Part shown: positions 19,400 through 27,959 of the stretch, piece by piece | How the letters are laid out: each line of letters opens with the position of its first letter | Position numbering within the stretch: position 1 is the first letter of the stretch | DNA from: Streptomyces lydicus | GTDB taxonomy: Bacteria > Actinomycetota > Actinomycetes > Streptomycetales > Streptomycetaceae | NCBI RefSeq assembly: GCF_000717345.1 | Contig: NZ_JNZA01000008.1 | Coordinates: 248,001 to 312,000 of the forward strand | DNA: 64,000 bases | Direction: 5' to 3' | Translations under genes and position numbers: made by a program | The notes under the pieces: generated by a model | Seen by the model: the letters and a program-made list of their open reading frames with translations, nothing else | Told to the model about the DNA's origin: nothing | Databases searched by the model: none

Positions 19400-20992
19400 G
19401 TGAGCTCGAAACCCGTCGTACTGATCGCCGAAGAGCTGTCGCCCGCCACCGTCGACGCACTCGGCCCGGACTTCGACATCCGGCACTGCAACGGCGCGGA
19501 CCGCGCCGAGCTGCTGCCCGCGATCGCCGACGTCGACGCCATCCTCGTGCGCAGCGCGACGAAGGTCGACGCCGAGGCCATCGCCGCCGCCAAGAAGCTG
19601 AAGGTCGTCGCCCGTGCGGGTGTGGGCCTGGACAACGTCGATGTGTCCGCCGCCACCAAGGCCGGCGTGATGGTCGTGAACGCCCCGACCTCCAACATCG
19701 TCACCGCCGCCGAGCTCGCCTGTGGTCTGCTGGTCGCCACCGCCCGCAACATCCCGCAGGCCAACACCGCCCTGAAGAACGGCGAGTGGAAGCGCAGCAA
19801 GTACACCGGCGTCGAGCTCAGCGAGAAGACCCTCGGCGTGGTCGGCCTCGGCCGGATCGGCGTCCTGGTCGCGCAGCGGATGTCCGCCTTCGGCATGAAG
19901 GTCGTCGCCTACGACCCGTACGTCCAGCCGGCCCGTGCCGCGCAGATGGGCGTCAAGCTGCTGACCCTGGACGAGCTGCTGGAGGTCGCGGACTTCATCA
20001 CCGTCCACCTCCCCAAGACGCCCGAGACCGTCGGTCTCATCGGCGACGACGCGCTGCACAAGGTCAAGCCGTCCGTCCGGATCGTCAACGCCGCGCGCGG
20101 CGGGATCGTCGACGAGGTGGCGCTGGCCAGCGCGCTGAAGGAGGGCCGGGTGGCCGGCGCCGGTCTGGACGTCTACGCCGTCGAGCCGTGCACGGACTCC
20201 CCGCTCTTCGAGTTCGACCAGGTCGTCGCCACGCCGCACCTGGGCGCGTCGACGGGTGAGGCGCAGGAGAAGGCCGGTATCGCGGTCGCCAAGTCGGTGC
20301 GCCTGGCGCTGGCCGGCGAGCTGGTGCCGGACGCGGTCAACGTCCAGGGCGGTGTGATCGCCGAGGACGTCAAGCCGGGGCTGCCGCTGGCCGAGCGGCT
20401 GGGCCGGATCTTCACCGCGCTGGCCGGCGAGGTCGCCATGCGGCTCGACGTCGAGGTGTACGGCGAGATCACCCAGCACGACGTCAAGGTGCTCGAACTC
20501 TCCGCGCTCAAGGGCGTGTTCGAGGACGTCGTGGACGAGACGGTGAGCTACGTCAACGCCCCGCTGTTCGCGCAGGAGCGCGGCGTCGAGGTGCGGCTGA
20601 CGACCAGCAGCGAGTCGCCCGAGCACCGCAATGTGGTGACCGTGCGCGGCACCCTGACGGGCGGCGACGAGGTGTCGATCTCCGGCACGCTCGCGGGCCA
20701 CAAGAACATCCAGAAGATCGTGGCGGTCGGTGAGCACTCCATCGACCTGTCGCTCGCCGACCACATGGCGTTCCTGCGGTACAGCGACCGTCCGGGCGTC
20801 GTCGGCACGGTCGGCCGGATCCTGGGCGAGGCGGGCATCAACATCGGCGGGATGCAGGTTTCCCGGGCGGATGTCGGTGGCGAGGCGCTGGTGGCGCTGA
20901 CCGTCGACGACACGATTCCGGCGCAGGTGCTCAACGAGATCGCCGAGGAGATCGGCGCGACCTCGGCGCGTGCGGTGAACCTCGGTCACTGA
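19400..20992 (+). CDS. serA: D-3-phosphoglycerate dehydrogenase
   Basis: The 530-residue long-form enzyme starts at GTG 19400 (MSSKPVVLIAEELSPATVDA), with GAGGAA about 11 bp upstream. It oxidises 3-phosphoglycerate to 3-phosphohydroxypyruvate, the first committed step of serine synthesis. The nucleotide-binding motif GVVGLGRIGVLVAQR, catalytic Arg in NAARGGIVDE, the Glu near DVYAVEP and the His in ATPHLGAST are visible. Beyond residue 320 come an intervening domain and a C-terminal ACT domain (LRYSDRPGVVGTVGRILGEA), which in actinobacterial enzymes mediates serine feedback. Its own leader and flanking terminators suggest a monocistronic unit. Confidence 0.96.
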   Translation: MSSKPVVLIAEELSPATVDALGPDFDIRHCNGADRAELLPAIADVDAILVRSATKVDAEAIAAAKKLKVVARAGVGLDNVDVSAATKAGVMVVNAPTSNIVTAAELACGLLVATARNIPQANTALKNGEWKRSKYTGVELSEKTLGVVGLGRIGVLVAQRMSAFGMKVVAYDPYVQPARAAQMGVKLLTLDELLEVADFITVHLPKTPETVGLIGDDALHKVKPSVRIVNAARGGIVDEVALASALKEGRVAGAGLDVYAVEPCTDSPLFEFDQVVATPHLGASTGEAQEKAGIAVAKSVRLALAGELVPDAVNVQGGVIAEDVKPGLPLAERLGRIFTALAGEVAMRLDVEVYGEITQHDVKVLELSALKGVFEDVVDETVSYVNAPLFAQERGVEVRLTTSSESPEHRNVVTVRGTLTGGDEVSISGTLAGHKNIQKIVAVGEHSIDLSLADHMAFLRYSDRPGVVGTVGRILGEAGINIGGMQVSRADVGGEALVALTVDDTIPAQVLNEIAEEIGATSARAVNLGH

Positions 20993-21011
20993 CCGGTCCC
21001 GCGCACGGCCA

Positions 21012-21049
21012 ACGGGCCCGGGCCCCGCTTCGGCGGGGTCCGGGCCCGT
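21012..21049 (+). terminator. Terminator after serA
   Basis: A 17-bp stem (ACGGGCCCGG then GCCCCGC) with a TTCG tetraloop at 21029-21032 and one G-T wobble. It lies 20 bp after the serA stop. A few T residues follow at 21055. Confidence 0.85.
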
Positions 21050-21144
21050 CCGCGTTTGCGCGCCCCCGCCCGGCGACGCGCAATGGGAACGGGGCACGGG
21101 GCACCGTGCGGTCCCCGCCGGCGCGGGCAGAAGGAGACGACGCC

Positions 21145-22206
21145 ATGAACGCACCCCTGGGAGACTCCCCGCAGAGTCTGACCGGCCTGCACGTGGTCGA
21201 CGCGGACGGCGTGCGGGTGGGCACGGTCCAGCAGGTCTACCGGGACGATGCCACCAACGACCCCGAGTGGGTCACCGTGCGTACCGGACTGTTCGGGATG
21301 AAGGAGACCTTCATCCCGCTGCCTGGGGCCCGGCGGACCGGCGGTGACCTGCACGTTCCGTACACCAAGGACACCATCAAGCAGGCGCCGCGGATCGACG
21401 CCGACGGCCATCTCGACCCGTCGGAGGAGGAGCGGCTCTACCGCCACTACGGGCTGAACCGGCCGGGCGAGGCGCCGGACCCGGGCGGTGCGGCCGACCC
21501 GGGCGGTGCGGCCGACCCGGGCGGTGCGGATGAGGCCGGTGGTGCGGACGACCCGGGCGGGCAGGAGAGCGTCGCCGCGGGCCCCACGGTGGTCTCGGAC
21601 GCGCCCCCGGCCGTCGGGTCACCGCCCGCCGACGGTGCGCCGCGCGCCGCCGCCAGGACCCGGGCGATGGCGGACACCGCCCACCAGGTCCCGCCGCGCG
21701 GCGAACGCAACAAGCTGATCGACCGGCCCACGGCGGGGGCGGGTGCAGGCAGCCGGGGGAGCGACCGCACGGACGCCCGCCGGGACGGGGAGCCGCGTGG
21801 GCAGGAGGTGCACGAGGTCGTGCTCTCCGAGGAGCGGATCGAGATCGGCACCGAGGAGCGGGTGAGCGGCCGGGCGTACCTGAGGAAGCACGTGGTCACC
21901 GAGGAGGTGCACCGCACCGTCCCGGTCAGCCACGAGGAGGTGCGGGTGGTTCGGGAAAAGATCACCGAGGAGGACCGGCTGGCGGGCCGGACCGGTCCGC
22001 GGTCCGGTGGCGAGCAGGCCGAGGTCGTGCTGCACGAGGAGCAGCCCACGGTCAGCAAGAAGATGGTGCCGGTCGAGCGGGTGTGGCTGGAGACCGAGCG
22101 GGTGACCGAGCAGCGGGAGATCACCACCGAGATCCACCGGGAGGAGGTCGAGATCGACGACGGCACCGGCCAGGGCACGCGACCCGGCCCGGACCGGCCC
22201 CGCTGA
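21145..22206 (+). CDS. PRC-barrel and DUF2382 (YsnF/AvaK type) stress-related protein
   Basis: I start at ATG 21145, with AAGGAGA 7 bp upstream, giving 353 residues. Residues 1-105 form a PRC-barrel (LTGLHVVDADGVRVGTVQQV, DPEWVTVRTGLFG, ETFIPL). A disordered Pro/Gly/Ala linker follows, then a DUF2382 domain from about residue 225: VHEVVLSEERIEIGTEERV, GRAYLRKHVVTEEVHRTV, and ERVWLETERVTEQREITTEI. DUF2382 domains consist of repeated beta-rich units and are common in actinobacteria and cyanobacteria under stress control; the biochemical role is not established. It is likely cytoplasmic, with no signal peptide. Confidence 0.85.
   Translation: MNAPLGDSPQSLTGLHVVDADGVRVGTVQQVYRDDATNDPEWVTVRTGLFGMKETFIPLPGARRTGGDLHVPYTKDTIKQAPRIDADGHLDPSEEERLYRHYGLNRPGEAPDPGGAADPGGAADPGGADEAGGADDPGGQESVAAGPTVVSDAPPAVGSPPADGAPRAAARTRAMADTAHQVPPRGERNKLIDRPTAGAGAGSRGSDRTDARRDGEPRGQEVHEVVLSEERIEIGTEERVSGRAYLRKHVVTEEVHRTVPVSHEEVRVVREKITEEDRLAGRTGPRSGGEQAEVVLHEEQPTVSKKMVPVERVWLETERVTEQREITTEIHREEVEIDDGTGQGTRPGPDRPR
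21478..21531 (+). repeat. 18-bp tandem repeat, three copies, inside the PRC/DUF2382 gene
   Basis: GACCCGGGCGGTGCGGCC occurs three times in a row (the last copy ends GGAT), encoding Asp-Pro-Gly-Gly-Ala-Ala units in the linker. Being a multiple of three it can expand or shrink without a frameshift, so linker length may vary between strains. Confidence 0.85.
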
Positions 22207-22246
22207 CCTCGGCTCCTTCCTCCCGGCGGTCGTATACGTACGTTTT

Positions 22247-22286
22247 AGACAGCTGTCTGGTACGGGCGTATGTACGGGGCTAGGCT
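22247..22286 (+). promoter_or_regulatory. Operator palindrome and leaderless promoter of the TetR gene
   Basis: AGACAGCTGTCT at 22247-22258 is a perfect 12-bp palindrome, typical of TetR operators. TAGGCT at 22281-22286 fits the -10 consensus and lies 6 bp before ATG 22293, so the mRNA is probably leaderless. The palindrome falls just upstream of or over the -35 position, so the regulator likely represses itself (inference). Confidence 0.58.
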
Positions 22287-22292
22287 GCCGGC

Positions 22293-22892
22293 ATGGGACA
22301 CCGTGAAGACCTGCTGGAAGGCGCCAAGCGCTGTCTGCTGGAGAAGGGCTATGCGCGCACCACCGCCCGCGACATCGTCGCGGCCTCCGGCGCCAACCTC
22401 GCCTCCATCGGATACCACTACGGCTCCAAGGACGCCCTGATGCGCCAGGCCGTCATCGCGTCCAGCGAGGAGTGGGGGGCGAGCGTCGCCGAGGCGCCGT
22501 CGGCCGGGGACGCGGCGCCCCCGGCCGACGCGGACCCGCTGGAGCGGTTCGCCGCGAGCTGGGACAAGGTGCTCCAACGGATCACCACGGAACGGGAGTT
22601 CATCGCCGCGCAGGTCGAGGTGCTCGGGCTGCTGCCGCGCGACGCGGGGCTGCGCGAGGCGATCGGTGAGGTGCTGCCGGAGGGCGGCGAGGGGCTGGTG
22701 GCGGTCTTCGAGGGGGTGCCGGACACCCAGGTCGACGCGGACGCCGCCCGGGTCGTCGGCTCCTTCTACCAGGCGCTGCTCACCGGCCTGATGGTGCAGT
22801 CGCTGATCACCCCGGACGCGATGCCGTCCGGTGCCGATCTCGCGGAGGCGCTGCGCCGGGTCACCGCGGGCGAGGTGCTGGGCCGGAAGTGA
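22293..22892 (+). CDS. TetR-family transcriptional regulator
   Basis: This 199-residue protein has an N-terminal helix-turn-helix: LLEGAKRCLLEKGYARTTAR, DIVAASGANLASIGYHYGSK. The C-terminal ligand domain includes a long Ala/Pro insertion at about 65-85 (PSAGDAAPPADADPLERF). The perfect palindrome in its own promoter points to autorepression. There is no obvious target gene in the same direction; the divergent upstream space is short, and the LysR gene downstream converges, so it may act only on itself and distant genes. Ligand unknown. Confidence 0.9.
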   Translation: MGHREDLLEGAKRCLLEKGYARTTARDIVAASGANLASIGYHYGSKDALMRQAVIASSEEWGASVAEAPSAGDAAPPADADPLERFAASWDKVLQRITTEREFIAAQVEVLGLLPRDAGLREAIGEVLPEGGEGLVAVFEGVPDTQVDADAARVVGSFYQALLTGLMVQSLITPDAMPSGADLAEALRRVTAGEVLGRK

Positions 22893-22982
22893 CCGGCCGC
22901 CGTGCCGCGGGCGGCACACGGTCGACGGCCCGGTCGGTGCGGCTCCGTTCGGCCGTGGCGCGCCGTGTGCGCCCTGCGCGGC

Positions 22983-23903
22983 TCAGGAGACCTCCGCCCG
23001 GGGCATGGCCTCGGGCAGCGGGTCGGCGCGGCGGGCCAGGTCGAGCAGGGCGTGCAGCGGGCGTTCGGCGCGGCCGAGGCGCGGCCGCCACTGGGCGACG
23101 ATGCTGACCGGGCGGAGCGGCTCGGCGAGCCGGAGCTCGACCAGTTCGCCCCGCTCCAGCTCCCGCGCGACCGCCAGCTCCGGCAGCAGTGAGACGCCGT
23201 GCCCGTGTCCGGCCAGCCGCAGCAGCGCGGACAGCGAGCCGGTGATCGTCGCGAGGTGCGCCCCCGCGAGCAGGTCCCGCCCGAAGCGGTCCACCATCAT
23301 CTCCGAGGTGCAGCCCGGCTCGGCGACCAGGAAGTCGTACGCGAGTAGTCGCTCCGCCGGCACCGACGCCAGCGGTGCCAGCGGATGGCTGGGTGCCGCC
23401 ACCAGCACCGTGCGGTCGTGCCCCACCACGGCGTGCGGACCGAGCGCCCGCGCCCCGTTGTCGTACTGGAGGACCAGGTCCAACTCCCCGGCCGCGAAGG
23501 CCCGTTCGAGGTGCCGACGGTTTCCCACCGTGAGCTCGACGTCGGCGCGCGCACAGGGACCGGCCGCGCCGTGCTCCAGCGCCGCCAGCACATCCGCCAT
23601 CCACGCGTGCGCCAGCGACTCCTGGGCGCCGATCCGCAGCCTGGGCCGGTCGCCCCGCGCGGCCCGGCGCATCCGCTCCTCCAGCTCCAGCGCCTCGCGC
23701 GCGTACGGCACCAGCCGCTGCCCCGCCTCGGTGAGCGTGGCGCCCGTCCCGGCGCGCACCAGCACGGCGACGCCCAAATCCGCCTCCAGCCGCTTGAGCT
23801 GGGCGCTCACGCTCGACTGGGCGTACCCCAACTCCTTGGCGGCGGCGGAGATCCCGCCGTGGTCGACGACGGCGACGAAGGCGCGCAGATAACGGGAGTC
23901 CAC
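22983..23903 (-). CDS. LysR-family transcriptional regulator
   Basis: I start at GTG 23903 (306 residues, MDSRYLRAFVAVVDHGGISA), because the alternative ATG at 23933 falls inside a near-perfect operator palindrome. The N-terminal winged helix (AAAKELGYAQSSVSAQLKRL, EADLGVAVLVRAGTGATLT) is canonical; the rest is the type 2 periplasmic-binding-like effector domain (RLRIGAQESLAHAWMADVL). It is divergent from the MFS transporter at 23997. Adjacent divergent placement strongly suggests it controls that exporter in response to an effector, perhaps the exported compound. Confidence 0.9.
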   Translation of the reverse strand: MDSRYLRAFVAVVDHGGISAAAKELGYAQSSVSAQLKRLEADLGVAVLVRAGTGATLTEAGQRLVPYAREALELEERMRRAARGDRPRLRIGAQESLAHAWMADVLAALEHGAAGPCARADVELTVGNRRHLERAFAAGELDLVLQYDNGARALGPHAVVGHDRTVLVAAPSHPLAPLASVPAERLLAYDFLVAEPGCTSEMMVDRFGRDLLAGAHLATITGSLSALLRLAGHGHGVSLLPELAVARELERGELVELRLAEPLRPVSIVAQWRPRLGRAERPLHALLDLARRADPLPEAMPRAEVS

Positions 23904-23920
23904 CGCGTCAGCATGCCACG

Positions 23921-23943
23921 CCCCATCGGACATTCCGATGGGG
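23921..23943. promoter_or_regulatory. LysR-type operator (T-N11-A) between LysR and MFS genes
   Basis: CCCCATCGGA (23921-23930), spacer CAT, and TCCGATGGGG (23934-23943) form a perfect 10-bp inverted repeat. Within it, T23926 and A23938 are separated by 11 bases inside a dyad, the classical LysR box. It lies 18 bp upstream of the chosen LysR start and 54 bp from the MFS start. Confidence 0.72.
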
Positions 23944-23996
23944 GCATCGACATTGCGGCGTCGCCCGCCCAGGGGGCGTCGGGCCACCTTTCTCCC

Positions 23997-25370
23997 ATGA
24001 CCACCGACACCACGGCACGCCCGATCGCCGCCGCTCCACCCGCACGGTCCCGCCTGACGTTCGCCGGCATCGCGGCCGGCAACCTGCTCGTCCTCCTCGA
24101 CACCTCCGTCCTCAACGTCGCCGTCCCCGACGTCCAGCGCTCCCTGCACCCTGCCGCCGCCGCGCTGCCCTGGACCGTGGACGCCTACACCGTCGTCTTC
24201 GCCGGACTGCTGCTCGCCGGGGGCGTGTTCGCCGACCGGTGGACGGCGCGCCGGGTCTACCGCGTCGCGCTCGCCGCCTTCGCCGTGCTGTCCGCGCTCT
24301 GCGCCGCCGCGCCCGACGCCGGCACGCTGATCGCCGGCCGGGCGCTGCTCGGCGCCGCCGGCGCCGGCCTGGTGCCCGCCTCGCTCGCCCTGCTCATCGC
24401 CCTCAACCCGGACCCCGCCCGCCGCACCCGCGCCATCGGCGCCTGGACCGCGCTGAGCGGCCTCGGCGCCGCGGCGGGACCCGTCCTCGGCGGCGGCCTG
24501 GTCGAACTCGGCGGCTGGCGGCTGGTGTTCCTGATCAACCCGCCCCTCGCGCTCGCCGCCCTGCTGCTCGCCCGGCGCCTACCGAAGCCCCCCACTCGGA
24601 CGGTGCGCGCCCTGGACCGCTGCGGGCTGCTGCTGTCCACCGCCGCGCTCGGCGCCCTCACCTTCGGCCTGGTCGAGGCGGGCCTGTACGGCTGGGCCTC
24701 GCCGTACTCGTGGGGCCCGCTCGCCGGCGCGCTGCTCGCCCTCGCCGCGCTGACCGCCGTGGAACGCCGCATCGCCGCTCCCGTACTGCCGCCCGCCCTG
24801 CTCGCGCTGCCCCGGGTGCGGGCCGCCATGGTGGCCGCCGCGGTGTCCTGCTTCGCCTTCTTCGGGGGGATGTACCTGCTCGCCCTCTGGTTGCAGCACA
24901 CCTACGCGCTGTCCCCGTTCGAGGCCGGCCTGGCCGCCCTGCCCCTCACCTTCCCGGTGTGGGTGATGCCGTTCTTCACCGGCCGGCTGGTGGCCCGGTA
25001 CGGGGCCCGCCCGGTGCTGCTGACCGGCATGTCCGCGTCCGTGGCGGCCGGTGTGCTGCTGGCCCTCTGCGGGGGCCACCACCCCCCACTTGCCCTGGTC
25101 GTCGCCGCCGAACTCGCGCTCGCCGCCACCGGCACCCTCTCCATCCCCGGTGCCGCCGCCGAGATGGCCGTCTCCGCGCCACCCGAGCTCGCCGCCACCG
25201 GCCAGGGCGCGCTCAACGGCGTCCGGCAGGCGGGCTCGGCGCTCGGCGTCGCGGTGCTCGGCACCCTCGCCACCCTGCCGGCGGCGGGCGGCGTGCTCCT
25301 CGCCACCGGGCTCGTCGCGGTCCTGCTCGTCTTCCGCACCGGGACCCGGCCCCGGAGGACCGCGCCCTGA
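23997..25370 (+). CDS. MFS drug-efflux type transporter (DHA2-like)
   Basis: ATG 23997 gives a 457-residue protein with 13-14 predicted membrane helices. LVLLDTSVLNVAVPDVQRSL is the D1-type motif at helix 1 of DHA2 exporters, VFADRWTARRVYR corresponds to motif A, and GLGAAAGPVLGGGLVELGGW is antiporter motif C. It should export a drug or metabolite in exchange for protons. Its partner is the divergent LysR gene. After the stop, 119 bases precede the converging PucR-type gene. Confidence 0.9.
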   Translation: MTTDTTARPIAAAPPARSRLTFAGIAAGNLLVLLDTSVLNVAVPDVQRSLHPAAAALPWTVDAYTVVFAGLLLAGGVFADRWTARRVYRVALAAFAVLSALCAAAPDAGTLIAGRALLGAAGAGLVPASLALLIALNPDPARRTRAIGAWTALSGLGAAAGPVLGGGLVELGGWRLVFLINPPLALAALLLARRLPKPPTRTVRALDRCGLLLSTAALGALTFGLVEAGLYGWASPYSWGPLAGALLALAALTAVERRIAAPVLPPALLALPRVRAAMVAAAVSCFAFFGGMYLLALWLQHTYALSPFEAGLAALPLTFPVWVMPFFTGRLVARYGARPVLLTGMSASVAAGVLLALCGGHHPPLALVVAAELALAATGTLSIPGAAAEMAVSAPPELAATGQGALNGVRQAGSALGVAVLGTLATLPAAGGVLLATGLVAVLLVFRTGTRPRRTAP

Positions 25371-25489
25371 CGAGTGCCTGCCGACCTCGGGCGGTGCTCC
25401 TGGTCAGCCGGACGAGCCCCCCCCCGTGCCCGGTCCGTGCCCGTGACCGGCCGTCGGCGCGCACGGAACCGGGCGTCCCGGGGCCCCCT

Positions 25490-26749
25490 TCACAGCCGCG
25501 CCGCCTTGAGCGCCATGTGCAGCAGCAGGCGGTGTCCGCCGTCGTCGAGGTCGAGGCCGGTCAGCTTCTCCACCCTGCCCAGGCGGTAGTAGAGCGTCTG
25601 GCGGTGGATCCCCAGCACCTGGGCGGTACGGCTCGCCTGGCCCGCGCAGTCGAGGAACACCTCGGCGGTGCGGGCGAGCTCGGCGTGCGCGGGGGAGAGG
25701 AGCGGGCCGATGGCGGGGTCGGGGCCGGTGGCCGGCAGGGCGGTCAGCATGCGGTACGAGCCGATGTCGTCCCACTGGGCGACCGGGCCCAGCCGGGGTT
25801 CGGCGCGGGCCGCGCGGGCCGCGTCCAGCGCTTCCCGCCAGGTGGCCGGCAGCTCGGTCAACTCCCGTGTGCCGAGGCCGATTCCGGCGGCCCCCGGCCG
25901 GTGCGGCGGGCCGGCGACGGTGGCCCGGGCCGGCCCGCGCGGGCTCGCGGTGGCCGGTCCGCCGCCCGCCCGCGGCGAACGCAGCAGATGCTCGGCGACG
26001 GTATGGGCGGGGGCGAGCGCGCCGGCCGGACGCAGCCGGACCAGCGCGGCCAGGGCGGGCACGGCCGCCGCCTGCTGCCCCGGCCGCAGCGGACAGGCGG
26101 CGAGCAGGCCCGGCAGGCTCGGCAGCGGCGCCGCGCCGGTGTCCGAGGTGTCCCAGGGGGTCACCGCCACCAGGGTGAGCGGGGTGCCCGGGGTGAAGCG
26201 CAGGGTGTCGCGCAGTGCCTCGCCCAGCGCGGCCGCCGCCGCGGGCCGGCCGTCGGCCGGAGTGACCAGCAACTCCCTCAGCAGATCGCCGAGTTCGGTC
26301 CCGGCGCGGGCCTCGTCGGCGAGCAGTGCGCCGATCCGGGCGGCGGTCTCCATGGCCTGCGCGATGCGCGGGTCGGGCCGTGCGCCGTGGCCGCCGAGGG
26401 CCAGATCGGTCAGGTGTCCGTCGTCCAGCAGCCAGACGTAGCCGTGCACGATGCCCCGGTGGCGTACGGGCAGACAGATCCGGCCTTTGAAGACGCCGGC
26501 CGCCGGGTCCGGCGGAATGCGCAGCGGCGTCTTGGCACGGGCGATGCCGAATGCCTCGAACCAGGCCCGTACCGCCGCCGAGGAGCGGCGCTGGAGGATC
26601 GAACGGGTCCGCACGGGGTCCATGACCTCGTCGTCCTCGCTCTCGTGGGCGCCGAACGCGATCAGTCCGAAGTCGCGGTCCTCCAGGGTCGCGGGTGCGC
26701 CGAGCGCCGCCGAGATCTCGTCCACGAGCTGTTGGTAGTCGCCCCGCAT
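25490..26749 (-). CDS. PucR-type regulator, probable proline-utilisation regulator
   Basis: This 419-residue protein has a helix-turn-helix at its C-terminus (residues about 360-415): [40 protein letters not shown], the HTH_30 domain of PucR/CdaR-type regulators. The N-terminal two thirds has a sensor region ([39 protein letters not shown]). It is divergent from the proline dehydrogenase gene with 204 bp between. Regulators of this type beside putB/putA in Streptomyces are thought to activate proline catabolism; I infer that role here from position. Confidence 0.85.
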   Translation of the reverse strand: MRGDYQQLVDEISAALGAPATLEDRDFGLIAFGAHESEDDEVMDPVRTRSILQRRSSAAVRAWFEAFGIARAKTPLRIPPDPAAGVFKGRICLPVRHRGIVHGYVWLLDDGHLTDLALGGHGARPDPRIAQAMETAARIGALLADEARAGTELGDLLRELLVTPADGRPAAAAALGEALRDTLRFTPGTPLTLVAVTPWDTSDTGAAPLPSLPGLLAACPLRPGQQAAAVPALAALVRLRPAGALAPAHTVAEHLLRSPRAGGGPATASPRGPARATVAGPPHRPGAAGIGLGTRELTELPATWREALDAARAARAEPRLGPVAQWDDIGSYRMLTALPATGPDPAIGPLLSPAHAELARTAEVFLDCAGQASRTAQVLGIHRQTLYYRLGRVEKLTGLDLDDGGHRLLLHMALKAARL

Positions 26750-26953
26750 CGGTCACCCGGCCCTCTCCTGTCGCACTGGTCGCTCCCGCCACCATTCTCA
26801 TACATCTGTCTGAGATCCCGGCCACGAAGGCGTGACAGCTGTCGATGGCCGCGAAGTGGCGCGATCCTTAAATTTCAGGTGGCTCAATCTTGCCGACGCG
26901 TTCGCGCCGCCGGCGTCGCAGGCATTTGTCATCCTGAATCGTGGAGGTGCCCC

Positions 26954-27880
26954 ATGCTGGGTCCCGTGCTTCTCGCCGCCGCGCGCAGCGACAGCATCCG
27001 CCGCATCGTCGCGGCCGCGCCGGTCACCCGCCCCGTGGTGGAGCGGTTCGTCGCCGGCGAGCACCTGGAGGAGTCCATGGCGGCCGTCCGGGGCCTGGCC
27101 GCGCGCGGCCTGGAGGTCACCCTGGACCACCTCGGCGAGGACATCACCGACCCGGCCGAGGCGCTGCGCAACCGCGACGCCTACCTCCAGCTGGCGGCGG
27201 CCCTCAAGGAACACGGGCTCGGCGTCAAGGCCGAGATGTCGGTGAAGCTGTCCGCCTTCGGCCAGGCGCTGTCCGGCGGCCACGAGCTGGCGCTCAAGAA
27301 CGTCACTCCGGTGGTCGAGGCCGCCGCCGAGGCCGGCACGACGGTGACCCTGGACATGGAGGACCACACCACGGTCGACTCCACCCTGGCGATCCTCGCC
27401 GAGCTGCGGGAGCGCTTCCCCCAGACAGGTGCGGTGGTGCAGTCCTACCTCTTCCGCACCGAGGACGACTGCCACGCGCTGGCCGGGGAAGGCTCCCGGG
27501 TGCGGCTGGTCAAGGGCGCGTACAAGGAGCCCGCGACCGTCGCCTTCCAGGACAAGGCAGAGGTCGACAGGGCCTATGTGCGGTGTCTGAAGATCCTCAT
27601 GGCGGGGCAGGGCTACCCCATGGTCGGCTCGCACGACCCGCGGATGGTGGCCATCGCCCAGGAGCTGGCGCACCGCAACGGCCGCAAGCCGGCCGACTAC
27701 GAATTCCAGATGCTGTACGGCATCCGCGAGGCGGAGCAGCAGCGGCTGGTCGCCGAGGGGCACCGTATGCGGGTGTACATCCCGTACGGCACGGACTGGT
27801 ACGGATATTTCATGCGCCGGCTCGCCGAGCGCCCCGCGAACCTCGGATTCTTCCTCCGGTCGCTGGCGACCCGAGGATGA
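26954..27880 (+). CDS. putB: Proline dehydrogenase (monofunctional)
   Basis: ATG 26954 has GGAGG 6 bp upstream and gives a 308-residue FAD enzyme that oxidises L-proline to 1-pyrroline-5-carboxylate. Family hallmarks are GLEVTLDHLGEDITDPAEA, GVKAEMSVKLSAFGQAL, VTLDMEDHTTVDSTL, RLVKGAYKEP and the C-terminal FQMLYGIREAEQQRLV and YGTDWYGYFMRRLAERP, including the paired Arg residues that bind the proline carboxylate. It is the short type that works with a separate dehydrogenase, which follows 79 bp downstream. Induction through the divergent PucR-type regulator is likely. Confidence 0.95.
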   Translation: MLGPVLLAAARSDSIRRIVAAAPVTRPVVERFVAGEHLEESMAAVRGLAARGLEVTLDHLGEDITDPAEALRNRDAYLQLAAALKEHGLGVKAEMSVKLSAFGQALSGGHELALKNVTPVVEAAAEAGTTVTLDMEDHTTVDSTLAILAELRERFPQTGAVVQSYLFRTEDDCHALAGEGSRVRLVKGAYKEPATVAFQDKAEVDRAYVRCLKILMAGQGYPMVGSHDPRMVAIAQELAHRNGRKPADYEFQMLYGIREAEQQRLVAEGHRMRVYIPYGTDWYGYFMRRLAERPANLGFFLRSLATRG

Positions 27881-27959
27881 CGGTGGCGGGCGACCGGCTG
27901 ATCGGCTGAGCCCCCGGCCCTTTACGTACGTACGAACCGACGATCGAAGGAGAACGGCC

